The notes under the pieces: generated by a model | The model's database searches: none | What the model saw: only the letters and a program-made list of their open reading frames with translations | Told to the model about the DNA's origin: nothing | Made by a program: the position numbers and the translations under genes | Shown: piece after piece, positions 1 to 12,900 of the stretch | How positions within the stretch are numbered: position 1 is the first letter of the stretch | Layout: each line of letters begins with the position of its first letter | From: Strigamia acuminata | Lineage: Eukaryota; Arthropoda; Chilopoda; Geophilomorpha; Linotaeniidae | Assembly (NCBI GenBank): GCA_949358305.1 | Contig: OX442320.1 | Coordinates: forward strand, 6,836,259-6,900,258 | Length of the DNA: 64,000 nt | Direction: 5' to 3'

Positions 1-33
1 AATGTTGAGGCGCATCCACCACTCACGACTCAC

Positions 34-245
34 CTGTCGGACGTCAACGACACGTCCACCGTGTACACGTCGCCGTTGCCGCGCAGCACGAACACGGGCC
101 AGCGGTCGGCGTGCTCGGCATTCGCCGGTCCGAAGTCGAAAGCGACCGCCGTGTCCCCCAAGCACCTGAGAAAAGGGGATGCGGCACCCAGCGAATAAAC
201 GCGCACCGGCTCCTCACTCTCCATTGCATTATAAATCCTGCAAAA

Positions 246-284
<39 letters not shown>

Positions 285-1801
285 ACAAACCCCACCGAGA
301 TGAATAACTGAACGAAATAAATAAATAAATAAAAAATAAAAATAAACAAGATTATAAATAATAAAACAACTAGTCAAAGAGGTCGATGATATGTTGCGAG
401 AAATGCAAGGGAGACGCTCGGGTCATCCAGGGACCAATCCGCGCAGGCGTCTCATTGATTTCCCATAAATACATTTGGAAGATTTTTAATTTTTCATCGT
501 GCCCTGCTCTATTATTCCATCTGCGGTGCTGGCGAGCAGGCAAAGAGGGGGTGATGAATGGAGGGGCCAGTAAAGAGTCGCGCGCGCACAAATCATGGCT
601 CCGCACGCCTTTGGTCACTCGCGCGCCCAACCGACTTGGATCGATGCACCGACGATGACCCTCTTTTCTTGACGTCACCGCGAGGCGCTGAATCGCCGAG
701 GTGGTGTGGGGTCGCGTTTGGCAACAAGCAAACAGCTTACGTTTCCCCCTCCCAACCCCCCCCTTCTCCCTCTCTCTCTCTCTCTCTCCGCAGCATCCAC
801 CTCCTCCTCCCGCGTTCGAAGCCCCCGCCCCGCTCCCATCACGCGTATTCACAGCTCGGCGTCTGTGCACTGGCCCCTCGACTCTCTCTCTCTCTCTTTC
901 CCCTTCCTCCCTCCTGGTGAAGCTGGCCACTAAATCACTGGCGGGTAATTTTGCTCTTCGTGATTAGCGTCGCGCGATGTCGTCGCCATGACAACATATG
1001 AGTATTGGCGAGACAAATGGCCGCCATATCGCCGGAATTCAAAAGTTTTGGCGTGTCGTTCTTCCCATAATTAATTTCGCCCTCAAAGTAACGTCCGCAC
1101 ATTCGACTCACCTCAGCTGGTTGTCACTGGTCAACACGCACAGATAAACCGACGACCCTGGAACCCATCGCACACACACCACGTCCACTTGACCGACGGG
1201 GGTCAGAACGCCGTCGCCCAACGCAACGCATCTGCAATAAACAAAATTAATACGGAATTAATAGAAATGAATTCGTCGAAATAAAAAAAAATATTTTTTT
1301 TTTATTTAAAAATTAAAGTAAAAATGGGGGAAAGGGATAAAATATATGAAAGAAAAAACGGTGGCCGAGTTAACGGAGACAGCGAAAGGAGAGAGGCACG
1401 TGCCACGCCCTGGGGCGTCGTCGGGCGAACGCCGGTCTAATTACGGCAAAGGCCGGAGGGTGTCTCGGTCTTGTCAATAGGCCTAAGCCCCCGGTTGCCG
1501 CCATTCATCATACAAATGGCTTAATTCCAATTTTAAAAATGGCTCGTCAGTGGCTCGCCTCCATTTCCCCGGCCACTAATTCACGCGCCGAAAAACCAAC
1601 TTCACACTCAGATATTTCACGCGCAAAACCCCCAGCCCCACCCCGCATTTGACGGGTCCTCGTCCGGCGACGGATCAAAAACAGCACCCGCGAGAGACAG
1701 CGCGCTTTACTATAAATCTCGCGCCAAAACGCCGAGGTGCGATTTGCGACTGATTTGGAAACGCGCGCGTCTCTCGACTAATGAAGCGAGTGAAGAAACA
1801 C

Positions 1802-1832
<31 letters not shown>

Positions 1833-4800
1833 TAATAAATGTAAAAAAAAATAATAAAATAAAATAAAGGCACCCTGGCGTCCGTCCCCCTGCTCCTGCC
1901 ACAGTATCCGGTCCATCTCATCTCATCTCATCTCATCTTTACCTGTTGGCCTCTTCGGATCGATCGCAAGGGTCACACGAAAGGGAGACGAGATAGAGGC
2001 CAGAGGTGGGCACGGGAAGGGGGATCGTGAGGGAGGATGCACCTGTTTCGCGTTCCCCTTAATCCCCGTGCCTACATTCCTCTCAGTTTCTCTCTTTTTC
2101 AGTTGCGCGCGTCGCCCTCCCTCCCTCCCTCCCTCCTCCCCAGCCCCGACCGTCGAATAATTAGACCGCCCCCTTCAGGTCCTTGTAAATCATCGCATTA
2201 GTCGACATTGGTTTGTGAATGCGCACTGACAGATAACTCCTTCCCTCTAGTGGCGGATTCCTATAAATTGGCGCCGCTCACTTATCAATTGTCTTGCACG
2301 TGAGCCCATTCCGAGGGGCAGCCGAGCGTGTCGCGCCCATTTACGGAATCCTCAGCCCGAGAACGACCATGGGACGTGCAGTGTGCACCGCAAAGCGAGG
2401 GGGTGGAGAAGTGTGTAAGAATGGGAAGAGAGAGAGAGACAAATGGGGGTTGGCATGTGATGGGGGAAGCGAAACGGTTCGTGGGTGGAGACACGCGACA
2501 TGGCGACGCGCCTATCAATCACACGCCACCTCGATCCGTGGTCGTGTGGCCCGCGCCCACTCCCCAGACGCCGTGTCCGCCTGTCAATCACCCGTGGCAA
2601 CGCGTCCCGCAGCGTGCGGCGCGGCGCCGGCACTTGCACTCACTCACCTGCTCACAATGTTCTCCTTGCCTCCTTCCAGCAGCGAATGGCGACCCCATCG
2701 GCGGGGCAAGTGGACGACGGTCACTCCGCGCGGACCCCACACGGCCAACGACTGAGTGCTCGCGCTGCAAGACAAGCTGGACACTGCACCCAAGGGGGGT
2801 CTGGTCAGCACCAATACCTATCAACACAGAAAGAGAAAGGGTGACAAAAGGATTAATCAGCGGCGTGCGTGATGGCGATGATCAACAACAACACGAAACA
2901 ATTTCATTTCATCGAATAAAAAACGGTTGGCGGTGCACTGTGTGATTAGCGAGAAACGCAGCGGTGGGAACGCGACCACGAGTCGCCCCGCTAACTTAAA
3001 GGGGTCATTCGAGCAGCGGGGACACGTGGGAAAAAGGCGAAAACAAAGAAGAGAGAGAGAGAGAGAGAAGGAAATTAAAAAGAAAAGAAAAGAAGAGGAG
3101 AGGAAAGGGGAAAGGAAAGTGTGGCTCACGATCACGAACGAATTTTATTGAAACTGAACGGGCGCGTTCGCAAGACGCTGCGATCTGCGAACACCTGGAG
3201 TTTGGAAACCCCCCGAGAGAAGAGGGGGCGGCCAAAGTGGCGACAGGAGGATGCCGCATTTCTGACCACCGACTGGCCACAAACCTCGGGTCAACAACGA
3301 AGCAGATTGACCCGATTAAAGTGACCGCCGACCACCCACCAACACACAATGCACGGACGCAGACACACACGGGCCCCTCCTTTACGCCACTCATACACGC
3401 ATGCGCGCATCATTGCTTTTTCGCATTTTACCGCCAGATGGAGCGATGGAGCGAAAGCGTCTGCTCGAGCGAGTCCCTCGGGAACGGAGGGTGAGGGAGG
3501 AGTGGACGCGGAGGAATGCACAGGAGGTGGAGGAGGATGACGATGATGAGGACGCAGCTATGGCGGCATCCACTCTTAGTTAATGCAAATCAATAAGCAG
3601 TTGGGACTCGGCCTCCATTTTTATCGACGCACTGCAGAAAAGCCTCCTTCACGATAACGCTACTGAGGTCACGGGACATATGAAAGAAAAAGAAACGAAA
3701 CGCAACGCAACGCGGCTGCGCGACCATGCACAAGTCAATTTTTTATTATTTTATGCATTTTTATCTAATTCCATCAATTTTTAATTTTAATTAATGCGCC
3801 TTGTCCGTTCGTTCTTCCAAGGATACGTTGAAGGGCAAGGGCGTGCATGCAAGATGTGGAAATGGGGGGAAGGGGAAAGAAGGGAAAGGGTTTATTTACC
3901 GTTTTAATTCGGTTAATTGCCTGAGGATACAATGTAGGATGATCGGCGGACGCGCGATGGGAGGCTAGATAAGCCGGTGCTCGAGCTCCCATTCAATCAG
4001 TGGACAGGAAAGTCTCTGGTGGACGATGCATCAGGCGAGCGAGGCGCAATCTTTACAAATGGGGAGCACCGGGCATGCATACGAGATAGCAAATGCTCGA
4101 CGAACGCCTATGCAACATACACACCCCCACCTCGGGCAGCACATCATCAAAAAAAGAGAGAAAAGAGGGAGAAAAAGAGAAGGAATTACATGCCTTAAAA
4201 GGGGAAAAAACATTGGAGAAAAACAAGCGAAGGGAATCAAAGTGACGTCACGACGCACGAAAATAAACAAGGACGTTGCGTTCGGACACCAAATTCAATT
4301 TACTCTCTGGAGATTAAAAAGAAAATGGGAATAAAGAAGGAAGGGAAAAAAATAAAAAATAAATAAAAGGAGAAGAAGAAGAAGAAAAAAATGGAACGCA
4401 GCAGGAAAGCGACCGGCAACCACTTGGCCAGGACGCGTCTTTGTTCAAAGAGGAAAAAATAAAGAAAAAAAGAAAAAATAAATAAATAAATAACAAATAC
4501 ATAGAAAAAAGAAGAGATATGAAACCTAATAGAATCGGAAGCGGTTATTTTTCACTGCGAAATTGGCGCATGCGCTTCAACTCGCCTTTCTTATCGGACT
4601 GGGTGATCTGGGCAGGCGGGACTGAACGCGGGGCCGAATGCCGAGGGCGGATTTCGAGCATAACACAGAAGGGAGGGAGGGGCCCGCGAGTAACGCACGT
4701 GATTATATAAACGCAGAGAGAGAGAAGGAGAGACAGAAAGTGGAAATAAAAGGACGACAAACACAAAATCCGATATCGTCTCGATCGGCAGCGAATGACG

Positions 4801-7800
4801 TGTCGCGTGACGAGTTGCGTGGCTCGCAACGTGACCCTTTGCCCCGTCACGGATGCCCCTTGGCACGAGCTCAGGGGGCGTGCGGCCTCAGGCGCGCCCT
4901 TACAGCTCATGCTCGGGTCAGGGGTTAATAGGGTGACGTCACCCCGAACACGGCTGGTCATCCGGCCAACACTTGCGCTGGCTCGGGGCTCGATTCGTCG
5001 CGTCGCCCATTGCCCTACCACGTCACGTGCCACCCACTAATTACTCCCTTTTATCAACAAGATGAAGATGGCGACGCACTCCACTCGTTAAGGACTCCAT
5101 TCCCATTCCCCGCACGCCCTTCCGCGCCACCCCCCGAGCCAAACCACCCACGCGTCCGATCAATCGACCAAACTGCACTTATCTCTCCACAATTAATACA
5201 CCTGGCCGATCCATCACGCGACAGCCTCCGACCAACGAACCTGTTGACGTCCAGTCCGATCCGACTGCCGCGTCCATACCCCCGTTGATTTGTGGACGAG
5301 GGAGACGAGAGAGAGAGAGCAGCGTCTTCTGCTCCTCCTCCTCGCCCCCCGCTCCCCCCCATGGCCGCACCTGCCGAGACGAACGAGTCCTGTCGACCCA
5401 CAAATCACACACCGCGCCCGCCATCGCAACGACGGGGCACACAATTCCCTCACGCACCCCTCCACCCGACCCTGCCCGTTTCTTGACAGCTCGCAGCTCA
5501 CGCACCAAACTCCATGTGCGGATGAGATGCCGGTCATCCATTTCGAAAACAAAGGCACACACACACACACTCACTCCCACCCATCACCAATTGCTCGCGC
5601 ACCCTCCACACACATCACTAGGAGGCGACACTTCAATTCGAGCGCGACAACAAAAAATTAAGTCCATGGATTTCCGATTCAACCAATGGTCAATCCCATC
5701 ACTCCCAGCGACACTTTATGAGAAAAAATTAAAGAAATAAAAATAAAAATATTTTTTTTTTTTAAAAAACTCTTGCAAAGAGTGTGTAGGTATCTGGGGA
5801 GCAGTCCCCACGACGCATGCGCAACCGAGAGTCATAAATTTGCAATATTAATCACCACAATTATGTCAAGAATGCCAGCACAATATAATAACGCGTCACG
5901 TGCTGCAAGAAGAGGAGCTGCCTTACCTGTGCACACCTCATTAAGGGCAAGAGGCAGCGACCAATGGGAAGCTCCGTAAAGTAAATCAGCGCCTTCATTA
6001 GCCGGCGTCGACGAGGGCAAGAAGACGCGTCCCTCAGCGGACACCATCTACTCCCCTACTCCACCCTCGCCCCGCATTCTCACTCACCTCGCCCCCCCCG
6101 CACCCCCCCCAGCACACATACACACACACTCTCTCTCTCTCCGCCCACGTGACTAACACTCGGTGCGTTTTTGAATGCATTCACGTTATGAGAATTTCAT
6201 TAGGAGGAAGAGCTGACAAAACATTTTTAATTACGAGGCGCCTTTAATGAGACAGACAGACGCACAAAAGACGCGAGACCAAACCAAATGAAATCCACAC
6301 CATAGCGACCAGAAATAAAAATTCACTCGCAACATTTTCGCATTTTTTTCCCTCAAAACGAGAGAAATTCTTTCGGAATTTTAAGGAAGAAACAATAAAA
6401 GGAGAGAGAGAGCAAAGTGGACATGCCATCAGCATAAATGCAAATGCGCAATTACCAAATGAAACGAAATGAAAAGATAAGGAGAGACGCGCTCGTTTCC
6501 AATTGATCAAATGTTTGTATATGTGTATGTTGGGCCCCGGGGTTTATGGCAATGGTCATTCCATAACAACCCTCACACCACAATTCATCCACCATGTTTG
6601 TCTCTTGAAATTAATTCCATTCATCACGACCGGTCGTTTCCAATTGGTTCGGAAAGGGGAGGAAAAAATTATGGGGACAAAGTTTAGGTTAGATGGTTAG
6701 GGGTAATAAGTTAGGCAAATGGAATATTAAATGCTCTGTTTTTTAATTAAAAAATTGCAATGGGAATCGATAGAGAGGTGGTTTGTTTGCGATACTGCCG
6801 AGTAAACAAATCTAATGAGATAGTGCGAGGCGATATTGAAATCGATATGGATTTTTTGGTTTTTTGTTTTATCGATATATCGATGTTGTATTTTTGATTT
6901 TTTAAAATTTATTTTGTTTGGATTTTCGTGCGGGATTTGGATTTTTTGGATTTTTAATCAATAAATCTCAATATTTCTCAACGGTATTTTTCGACGTTAA
7001 TATTGCGCATGTGCGAGTTTGAATTCGGATTTCGGTTTGGCAACAACGGCGGCGGTCCGGTTTAGAACTCGCGATTTGTTCGGTCGATTTTGTGTTTGTT
7101 TGTTTGTTTAACAATCGCTGCAAGTAGGTTTGCAATAAATAGTGAATTATTAACTTGTTCAAAGCAAATTTAGCACGTCAACGTGGAATTTTGGCGCTTA
7201 TAATTCGATTGAGTTCGGATCGAAAGTCGCCGCCGCCGTTAGGCCTAAAGTGATGTCTCAATGGTAATGAGACAATTCGGATTAAAATAGTGAAAAAAGA
7301 AGTGAACGGCGACCGATCTAACGAATTAACTAATTAAAGTAAGTCGACAACAGCAATAAAAACAGGAAAATCATTCAGATAAAAATTTATAACTCATTTT
7401 TTTTCTCTTTCTCTTTTCAATCCGCAGACGTCATTTGGCTGATACAACAGATGTGGCGCATTTGATTCCGTGCTAATTTTGACTACCAGATCACGAATAA
7501 AAAATAAAAATAAAAGAAGAGATAAAAAAAAAACAAATAAGGTTAACAAAAAATCCATCATTAAGTATATAAATACCCGGCAAACGCAAAAAACCATTAA
7601 AAGAAATAATAATAATAAAAAGATCTAATCAAATTAAGCAGAAAAAAAAAATCGAAATCTAACTCGGGCTGATTGAAGTGAACGGAAAAAGATGAGTCAC
7701 GTAGTCCCCCCTTATCCCAAAAAAAAAAAAATAAAAAAAATAAAAATCTAAATTTATTCCGAATGATACGGATTAAGTATTTATAGAGCGAAGGTGTCGC

Positions 7801-9659
7801 GCATGTGCCGGCGCCTAAAATCAACAAAAATATGAAATAGCGAGTGCACTTTTGTCCGATTTTTCCATTCCGTCTTTCCCTTTTGTGCCTAATGGGCAGA
7901 CAGACGCAAGGAACGAAATAAAAATTAATTTTATGTCTTCCATTTGCTAGGGTCGATGCGAGAGGAATTCAGGGGTCGAGGAAACTGAAGGGGACCTGGT
8001 TTTTACTCGAACAATACCCATGAGGAAGTGAGCGTCCTCTGAAGCGACACCTGAATGACCACACAGCGGAAATATCAGTAGTGGTGTGCACATGTAAATT
8101 ACAGACAACCCTTAAACTCCACCACATGAATGCGCATGTCCAAAGAGCCACAACTTGATAATTAAGGTGACAGAGAGAGCGAGAGAGAGAGAAAGAGAAA
8201 GAGAGAAAAAATAGAAATGAAGGTGGATGAGTTGAGGACGATGGCGCTATGAATGTTTAATCCCGAGCACGCATCGAGGGACGTGGAGACGAGTTTTGTA
8301 TCCCTTCCCCCTCTTTTCTAGTGCCTTTTCCCGGGGCCAGAGGTTGTTCGGTGGTCGCCATTAATGAAACGTGGGCTCTTCGCCCTGCCATTTACATACG
8401 TTTCTCGAGCGCCCGTTTTAGAATAAAAATCGGTGTAAAAAAGCACGGCTCGCTGCTGGAGGCGTCCATCAATTAATATGCAAAATTAAATATGAGCAAA
8501 GGCAGAGAAAGACACTTTTGTGTGAGGCAAAACGGGGCTTTTTATTGTGCAAAATAAAATTATTCGAAAAGATGATGGCGAGAAGGGGTGGCGGTGGTGT
8601 AGGGGCCCAAGAAGTTAAGAGCACCAACTAGGCAATCAACGTCGACGTGGACGGAACCCGGGGGAGAACGCGGCCAAAGCTACGCTTCAATTCAAATTTA
8701 TAAGTTGGCTTGAATTATTAATCGAGGCAAAGATAATTTTCCAAACAACGCCTCGAAAGTGAAGGTTTTGAATTATTCAAGTAAAAACAACTTCGATTGC
8801 TCATTAAGAAGGGAATTCTCAAGAATCGACCTCAACTTTTTAAATTTTTTAAAATAAATAAATTTTTTAAATTTTTTTTAAATAAATAAATTTTTTAATT
8901 TTTTAATTTTGATTTTTTTTTCTTTTTCTTTAAGATTTGGGGGCTGTCAGGTTTGGAAATTGTCGTGTGCGGTACCACCAACTTATTAAGGAGGGAGGCT
9001 TTTATGCAAGAGTAAGAAAAGTTGAATATTTAACGAGGTGAGTGATAAAGGAAGAAGGCGGCGTTTATTTATTTGCACTCTGAGTCTGATATCAGTGAAA
9101 TGACTTTGTTGGTGCTGCGAGCAAAATGAGTTTAATATTCACCGAATATTAAACCATGTGCTTAAGCAAAACTTTTTAATGAACTTTTCCGCATTAAAAT
9201 GCAGCCGAATTCTCTTTTTTCTTTGTTCCTTTAAAGTTACCACGCGTCGATACTTTCTGCGCGTAGTCGATTGGGATCGATCGATTTTTCTCGATTTTTT
9301 TTTTTTTTAGTGTTTGGTTTTTTTATGTTCGTTTTTTCTGATAGTGCGCGGTGGGTTTGAATTTTTGAAAGACGAGTATTGATATAAAGTATAGAAAGGT
9401 GATTGGTGTGTATTTGGTGTCGTTGTGTCGTGTGTTGGATCGGTTCTGTGTTTACCTGATGCGGTTTATCGATGTCGTCGTTCAAGTTGGCCGCTAACAC
9501 GGTCGAATTTTGTGCATTCCAAACGAACAAATAATCGTCGTGAATGCAGAGAATGTCCTTCGATTGAAGCGTGGGCTTGGATTGGACGAGGGATCGTCTC
9601 AGTTGACGGAAGACGCCGCATTCGTTCAAACGACTGCGCCTCGGCGCCGTGGTGGCCAT
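34..9659 (-). CDS. Nup88: Nup88 nucleoporin, N-terminal part (gene continues off the left edge)
   Basis: Nup88 is a beta-propeller nucleoporin of the cytoplasmic side of the nuclear pore that partners Nup214 and Nup98 in export. Coding exons in transcript order are 9659-9456, 2817-2648, 1231-1112 and 237-34, with consensus GT/AG ends and phases 0, 2, 2, 2 that join without a frame break. Exon 1 gives 68 residues with LFVWNAQNS, matching the LFLWDGED region of human NUP88. Exon 2 has RGVTVVHLPRRWG (human KGLMVLELPKRWG). Exons 3-4 give LTSDNQLRIY followed by LGDTAVAFDFGP, almost identical to human LTSDNVIRIY and LGETAVAFDFGP. About 188 residues are visible of roughly 740; the helical C-terminus lies outside. 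In-frame ATGs exist upstream of 9659 (to 9779), so the start could be up to 40 residues longer; 9659 was chosen by comparison with known N-termini. Intron 1 is 6.6 kb. Identification rests on remembered sequence but is strong. Confidence 0.9.
238..2647 (-). other. Nup88 introns 2 and 3 (238-1111 and 1232-2647)
   Basis: Two introns flank the exon at 1112-1231. They contain (AAAT)n at 243-284, (TC)n near 769-788, an A-run at 1801-1825, (ATCTC)n at 1914-1938 and CCCT-rich sequence near 2118-2135. Longer ORFs here are low-complexity read-through of these repeats. I see no other gene. Confidence 0.6.
243..284. repeat. (AAAT)n microsatellite
   Basis: About ten tandem tetranucleotide units directly upstream of the acceptor of Nup88 exon 4; on the transcribed strand it reads (ATTT)n and serves as the pyrimidine-rich tract. 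Confidence 0.9.
2818..9455 (-). other. Nup88 intron 1 (6.6 kb)
   Basis: This long first intron has no supported coding exon. It holds (GA)n tracts (3049-3068 and 8171-8212), T/A-rich stretches and a dense group of ATCGAT hexamers at 6766-6884. It lies close to the shared Nup88/Cux promoter and may hold regulatory DNA for either gene; that is inference. Confidence 0.55.
8171..8212. repeat. (GA)n purine tract
   Basis: An interrupted GA-rich run in Nup88 intron 1. Such tracts bind GAGA-type factors in insects, but no function is shown here. Confidence 0.85.
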
Positions 9660-9904
9660 CTTGGAAATGGTTAATCTCGATCCCGGCGCGCAGCGGTCGG
9701 ACATTGGACCGAAACGAAGGCCGTGTTTCACGCCGAACGGCATCGAGCCAAACGTCGGAATAAAAATTACATCGCGCATCTTAACGATCGTCGGCCCAAA
9801 CCTGTGAAATATGAGTGAAAAGTACGTAACGGTGACGCAGTTGGAGAGTATATTGGCAGCGCGTGGTCACGTGGCCAATTAGTTGTCATTCGTCTTCGGC
9901 AAAG
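9660..9904. promoter_or_regulatory. Shared head-to-head promoter of Nup88 (minus) and Cux/CASP (plus)
   Basis: The chosen start codons of the two divergent genes are only 245 bp apart, so both transcripts must start in or near this interval. It holds an E-box CACGTG at 9868-9873, a CCAAT box at 9875-9879 and an inverted CCAAT (ATTGG) at 9852-9856. No TATA box is obvious. This composition suits a bidirectional housekeeping-type promoter. If Nup88 starts at the upstream ATG (9779), the spacer falls to about 125 bp. Confidence 0.65.
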
Positions 9905-12900
9905 ATGGCTGCGAATGTGCAGTCGATGGTACAGTATTGGAAAAACTTCGATCTGCCGCAGTTTCAGGTAAGCATTCCGCTCATTTATACTCACGCGCCG
10001 ACACCGTACCCATCCCACGCAACCCGTATCGTCTTATTCGAGCCGTATCCGCGCCGGATCGCTCCGAATTCGCCCGTTCTCTATTGATAGGTTATCAGCT
10101 GTAATCAATGGCGATCCGCGTTCGGCTGCGCGTTTCTTTGTTCGATGCGATTTGCGCCCGCCAATATCTCTTTATTAACCACGCCGAAAAATGCAGCGCA
10201 TGCCTCCCAACACGATAGCATCCAAACCCGACCACTAACCCCGAGCACCGTCTATTAGGCGGGACGTAAACTTTTCTGGACTAGCAGTTTGAAATTCGCG
10301 CAGGGCGCAACTTGCTCGCGTCTCGCCCGCAGCTCAGCCTCGCGTAGGCCGCAGCGGACGCGGGGGCTCGCACTCGGCCAGCTCGCTCTCTGCATTCGCC
10401 ACACGCCGCCGAGACGCGAAACCCTGCCCACGGATGTGTGCTGACTCAACCAACGACAAACATTCGCTCGGCGGCCGCGCACAGCCTTCGATTCGCCGTC
10501 GAAGCGTCCACAAACGCAGGTTCGGCCCAAATTCTGTATGTCTGTGTGTGTGTTGTGTGAGTGTGTATGTGGGGATCACGTGCTGCATTTCATGCCTCTG
10601 CGTTCTTGTGCCATGAGTGCGTCTTGTCTATTTTAGTGATGGGTTATGGCGGCGCAATCGCAGTCGGGGGAGGGTTGCGATGGGAGTCACGTGGATCGAT
10701 CGTGATCAGGGTGCTATCGATTTATTGGATTTTTTTTTTTTTTTTTTTTTTTTGGCGGGGGGAGGAATTTTTTTAATTTTTTTTTTTTTTTGGAGGGAAA
10801 ATGGGATTTTTTTTTGTTGTTTTGGTTTTTTGTTTTTTTCGTGATCAAGTGAATGTTGATGGGGTGATGGAAACGGCCATGTTGTTGGGTAGAGATGTTT
10901 TAAATGGAACAAAAATGGGGCGCGAATCGAGTGCAGTCGTTTGATGATTGTGGCGAGGAATAGAAATGAGTGAAGAAGAAACAAGTTGAGTGTGAGGAGG
11001 ATTTTGTCTCGTAATGGAGATAGGGCCGTGGTATCGATTTGTTGGACAAGCGCCTTCCTCTTTCTCTCGTTCTCTCTCTCTCTCTCTCTCGCGCTCTCTC
11101 GCTCTGTCTTTCTTTTAAGCACGGCATGCATATTAAAAAGTATCGATTTTGCACATATTAGTAATTTCTATCCCCCGCCCTGCCGCCTCTAAAAGGGGAT
11201 GAATCGCTACTATCTACCTGCCATTCTTTTGCTCTCGTGTTTATTAATACACTCACGTGTGGGAAGAAAACGGAAGTCATTCTCTGCCCTTCTCCCCTTC
11301 CTACCCCGAGTTTTTTTTTTGTAAAAAGGAAAAAAATTAATTTTTTTTTAAATATTTTTAATTTTTACGAGTTTGGGATTTGGGAAGAAAAAAATTGAGA
11401 AAAAATATTTATTTTTATTTTTTATTTTTTTATTTTTGTAAAAAAAAATTCTTCTCCGCATTTGGATCGAGTCGCTCATCTGGACCGGAAATGGAGTGAG
11501 GCGGAGGTTTTCAATCAGGGGGCTGTGATCCTGTTTGCATGATGATGATTGGAGACTGATGTCGGTAGGTTTAGTTTCCAATCATCATTATTTGGTAGCA
11601 GCACATGAAACGAGTTAGAAAAAGGAGAAAGAAAAATAAAAATAAATAAATATAAGAAGAGGGGGAGGTGGGGGGAGGGGAATATCGGGTGTAATTTGAC
11701 GGAGTTGATCCCTCCCGCGACCGAAATTGGAAAGTTTGTCCAAAGTGTCATTTGTGTGTATGTGTGGGGGTAAAACGACTTTGTGTTTTGTCGCTGGTCT
11801 GTCATGTGCAGCCCCACCTAATTACTGGGCCACGGATCCCAATATTGCTGGACACTTTGGTGCAGGAGGTGGCTTTATTGGAGCGCAATAGCTGCCAGCA
11901 AAAACAGGACAAGTGGCCATTAAAGCCGTGTGGTCAGCAAGCAGCAGCCGTAATGCGCCCGAAGACGCCAGGCCCAGGTATCAATTACATCCCGCGTCCA
12001 ATAATAGGAAGGAGGAGGAATTCCAACGCTAACACCGCGCACGGCATCTCATCGCCCCACATGCGCTTTCTCTCCCTCTTTTCCTCTCTCTCTCTACCAC
12101 CTCTTCCGACCCCGAGTCTCTGCCTCTCTCTGCCTCTCTCTCGTATTGATTTCTCACTAAGCTGCGCTTCTAATCACTCGAATTGAATGCTGGCGGGGCT
12201 TTGCAGGCGTTTTTGTCTTGACAGTTGCGCTCTGTTTTTACGATTGACCTTTTATTGGGTTTGCAGTTGGCGAAGAGTCGGCTGGCAGAGCGAATCAATT
12301 TTTAATTAGGAGGCAGAAACGGTGGCGGGGTGTTGGCGAGGGTTGGGGGTTAGGCGTTGTGGTGCCAAAATCAACAGGAAAAGAGAGCGGAGTGGAGCGG
12401 CGGTGCGGCGCGGGGGCGGCGGGCGGCGGGAGTTGGTTGGTTGCGACGCTGTGGTGTTTGCGTGCGTGTTCGGCAGTCATCAGGCCGTCCTAATGACCCG
12501 CCTCGCCACGGCCCATTTACTGCCACCGCCGCTTCCACCTCATCCTGCGAATTGCGACCGAACGAACGAACGAATTGGTTTTGGGGCTTCGATGAGTTGG
12601 CTGCGCGTCTCGTTTCATTCCGCTACCACCCCCGCCTGGGCGACGCCCATTAACATTGAAACGCGCTCCACTTTACCGACCAAACAGCCAAACGCGGATA
12701 AATCAATGCACCGTATATTTTTAGCAGTCTCGACTTGGCTCATCTAATTGGAATTCGAAGATGGCGTCAAGCGAGGGGGGAGAACGAGAGATTGAGGGAG
12801 AATGAGAATGAGAATGAGAATGAGACGAGACGAGACGAGGGCAGGCAGATGCAACAGTTTGTTGCCATCGCTCCCAGCACCCCACCGCGTGCATCCCTCG

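Noticed and set aside
3005-3394. Several ORFs of about 90-130 codons in Nup88 intron 1
   Set aside because: They overlap one another on both strands, run through GA/TC repeats and have no recognisable family.
9237-9455. The ORF continuing past the Nup88 exon 1 donor
   Set aside because: After DKPHQ a GTAAAC donor occurs and exon 2 joins in phase 0 to give the conserved propeller; the remainder is Asn/Thr/Lys-rich intron read-through.
11752-12186. A 144-codon open frame in Cux intron 1, with a CAG at 11807 and CAG before GTATCA at 11974
   Set aside because: The tail is TC-repeat translation, no family is recognised, and the exon-like part exits in phase 1 while exon 2 needs phase 0.
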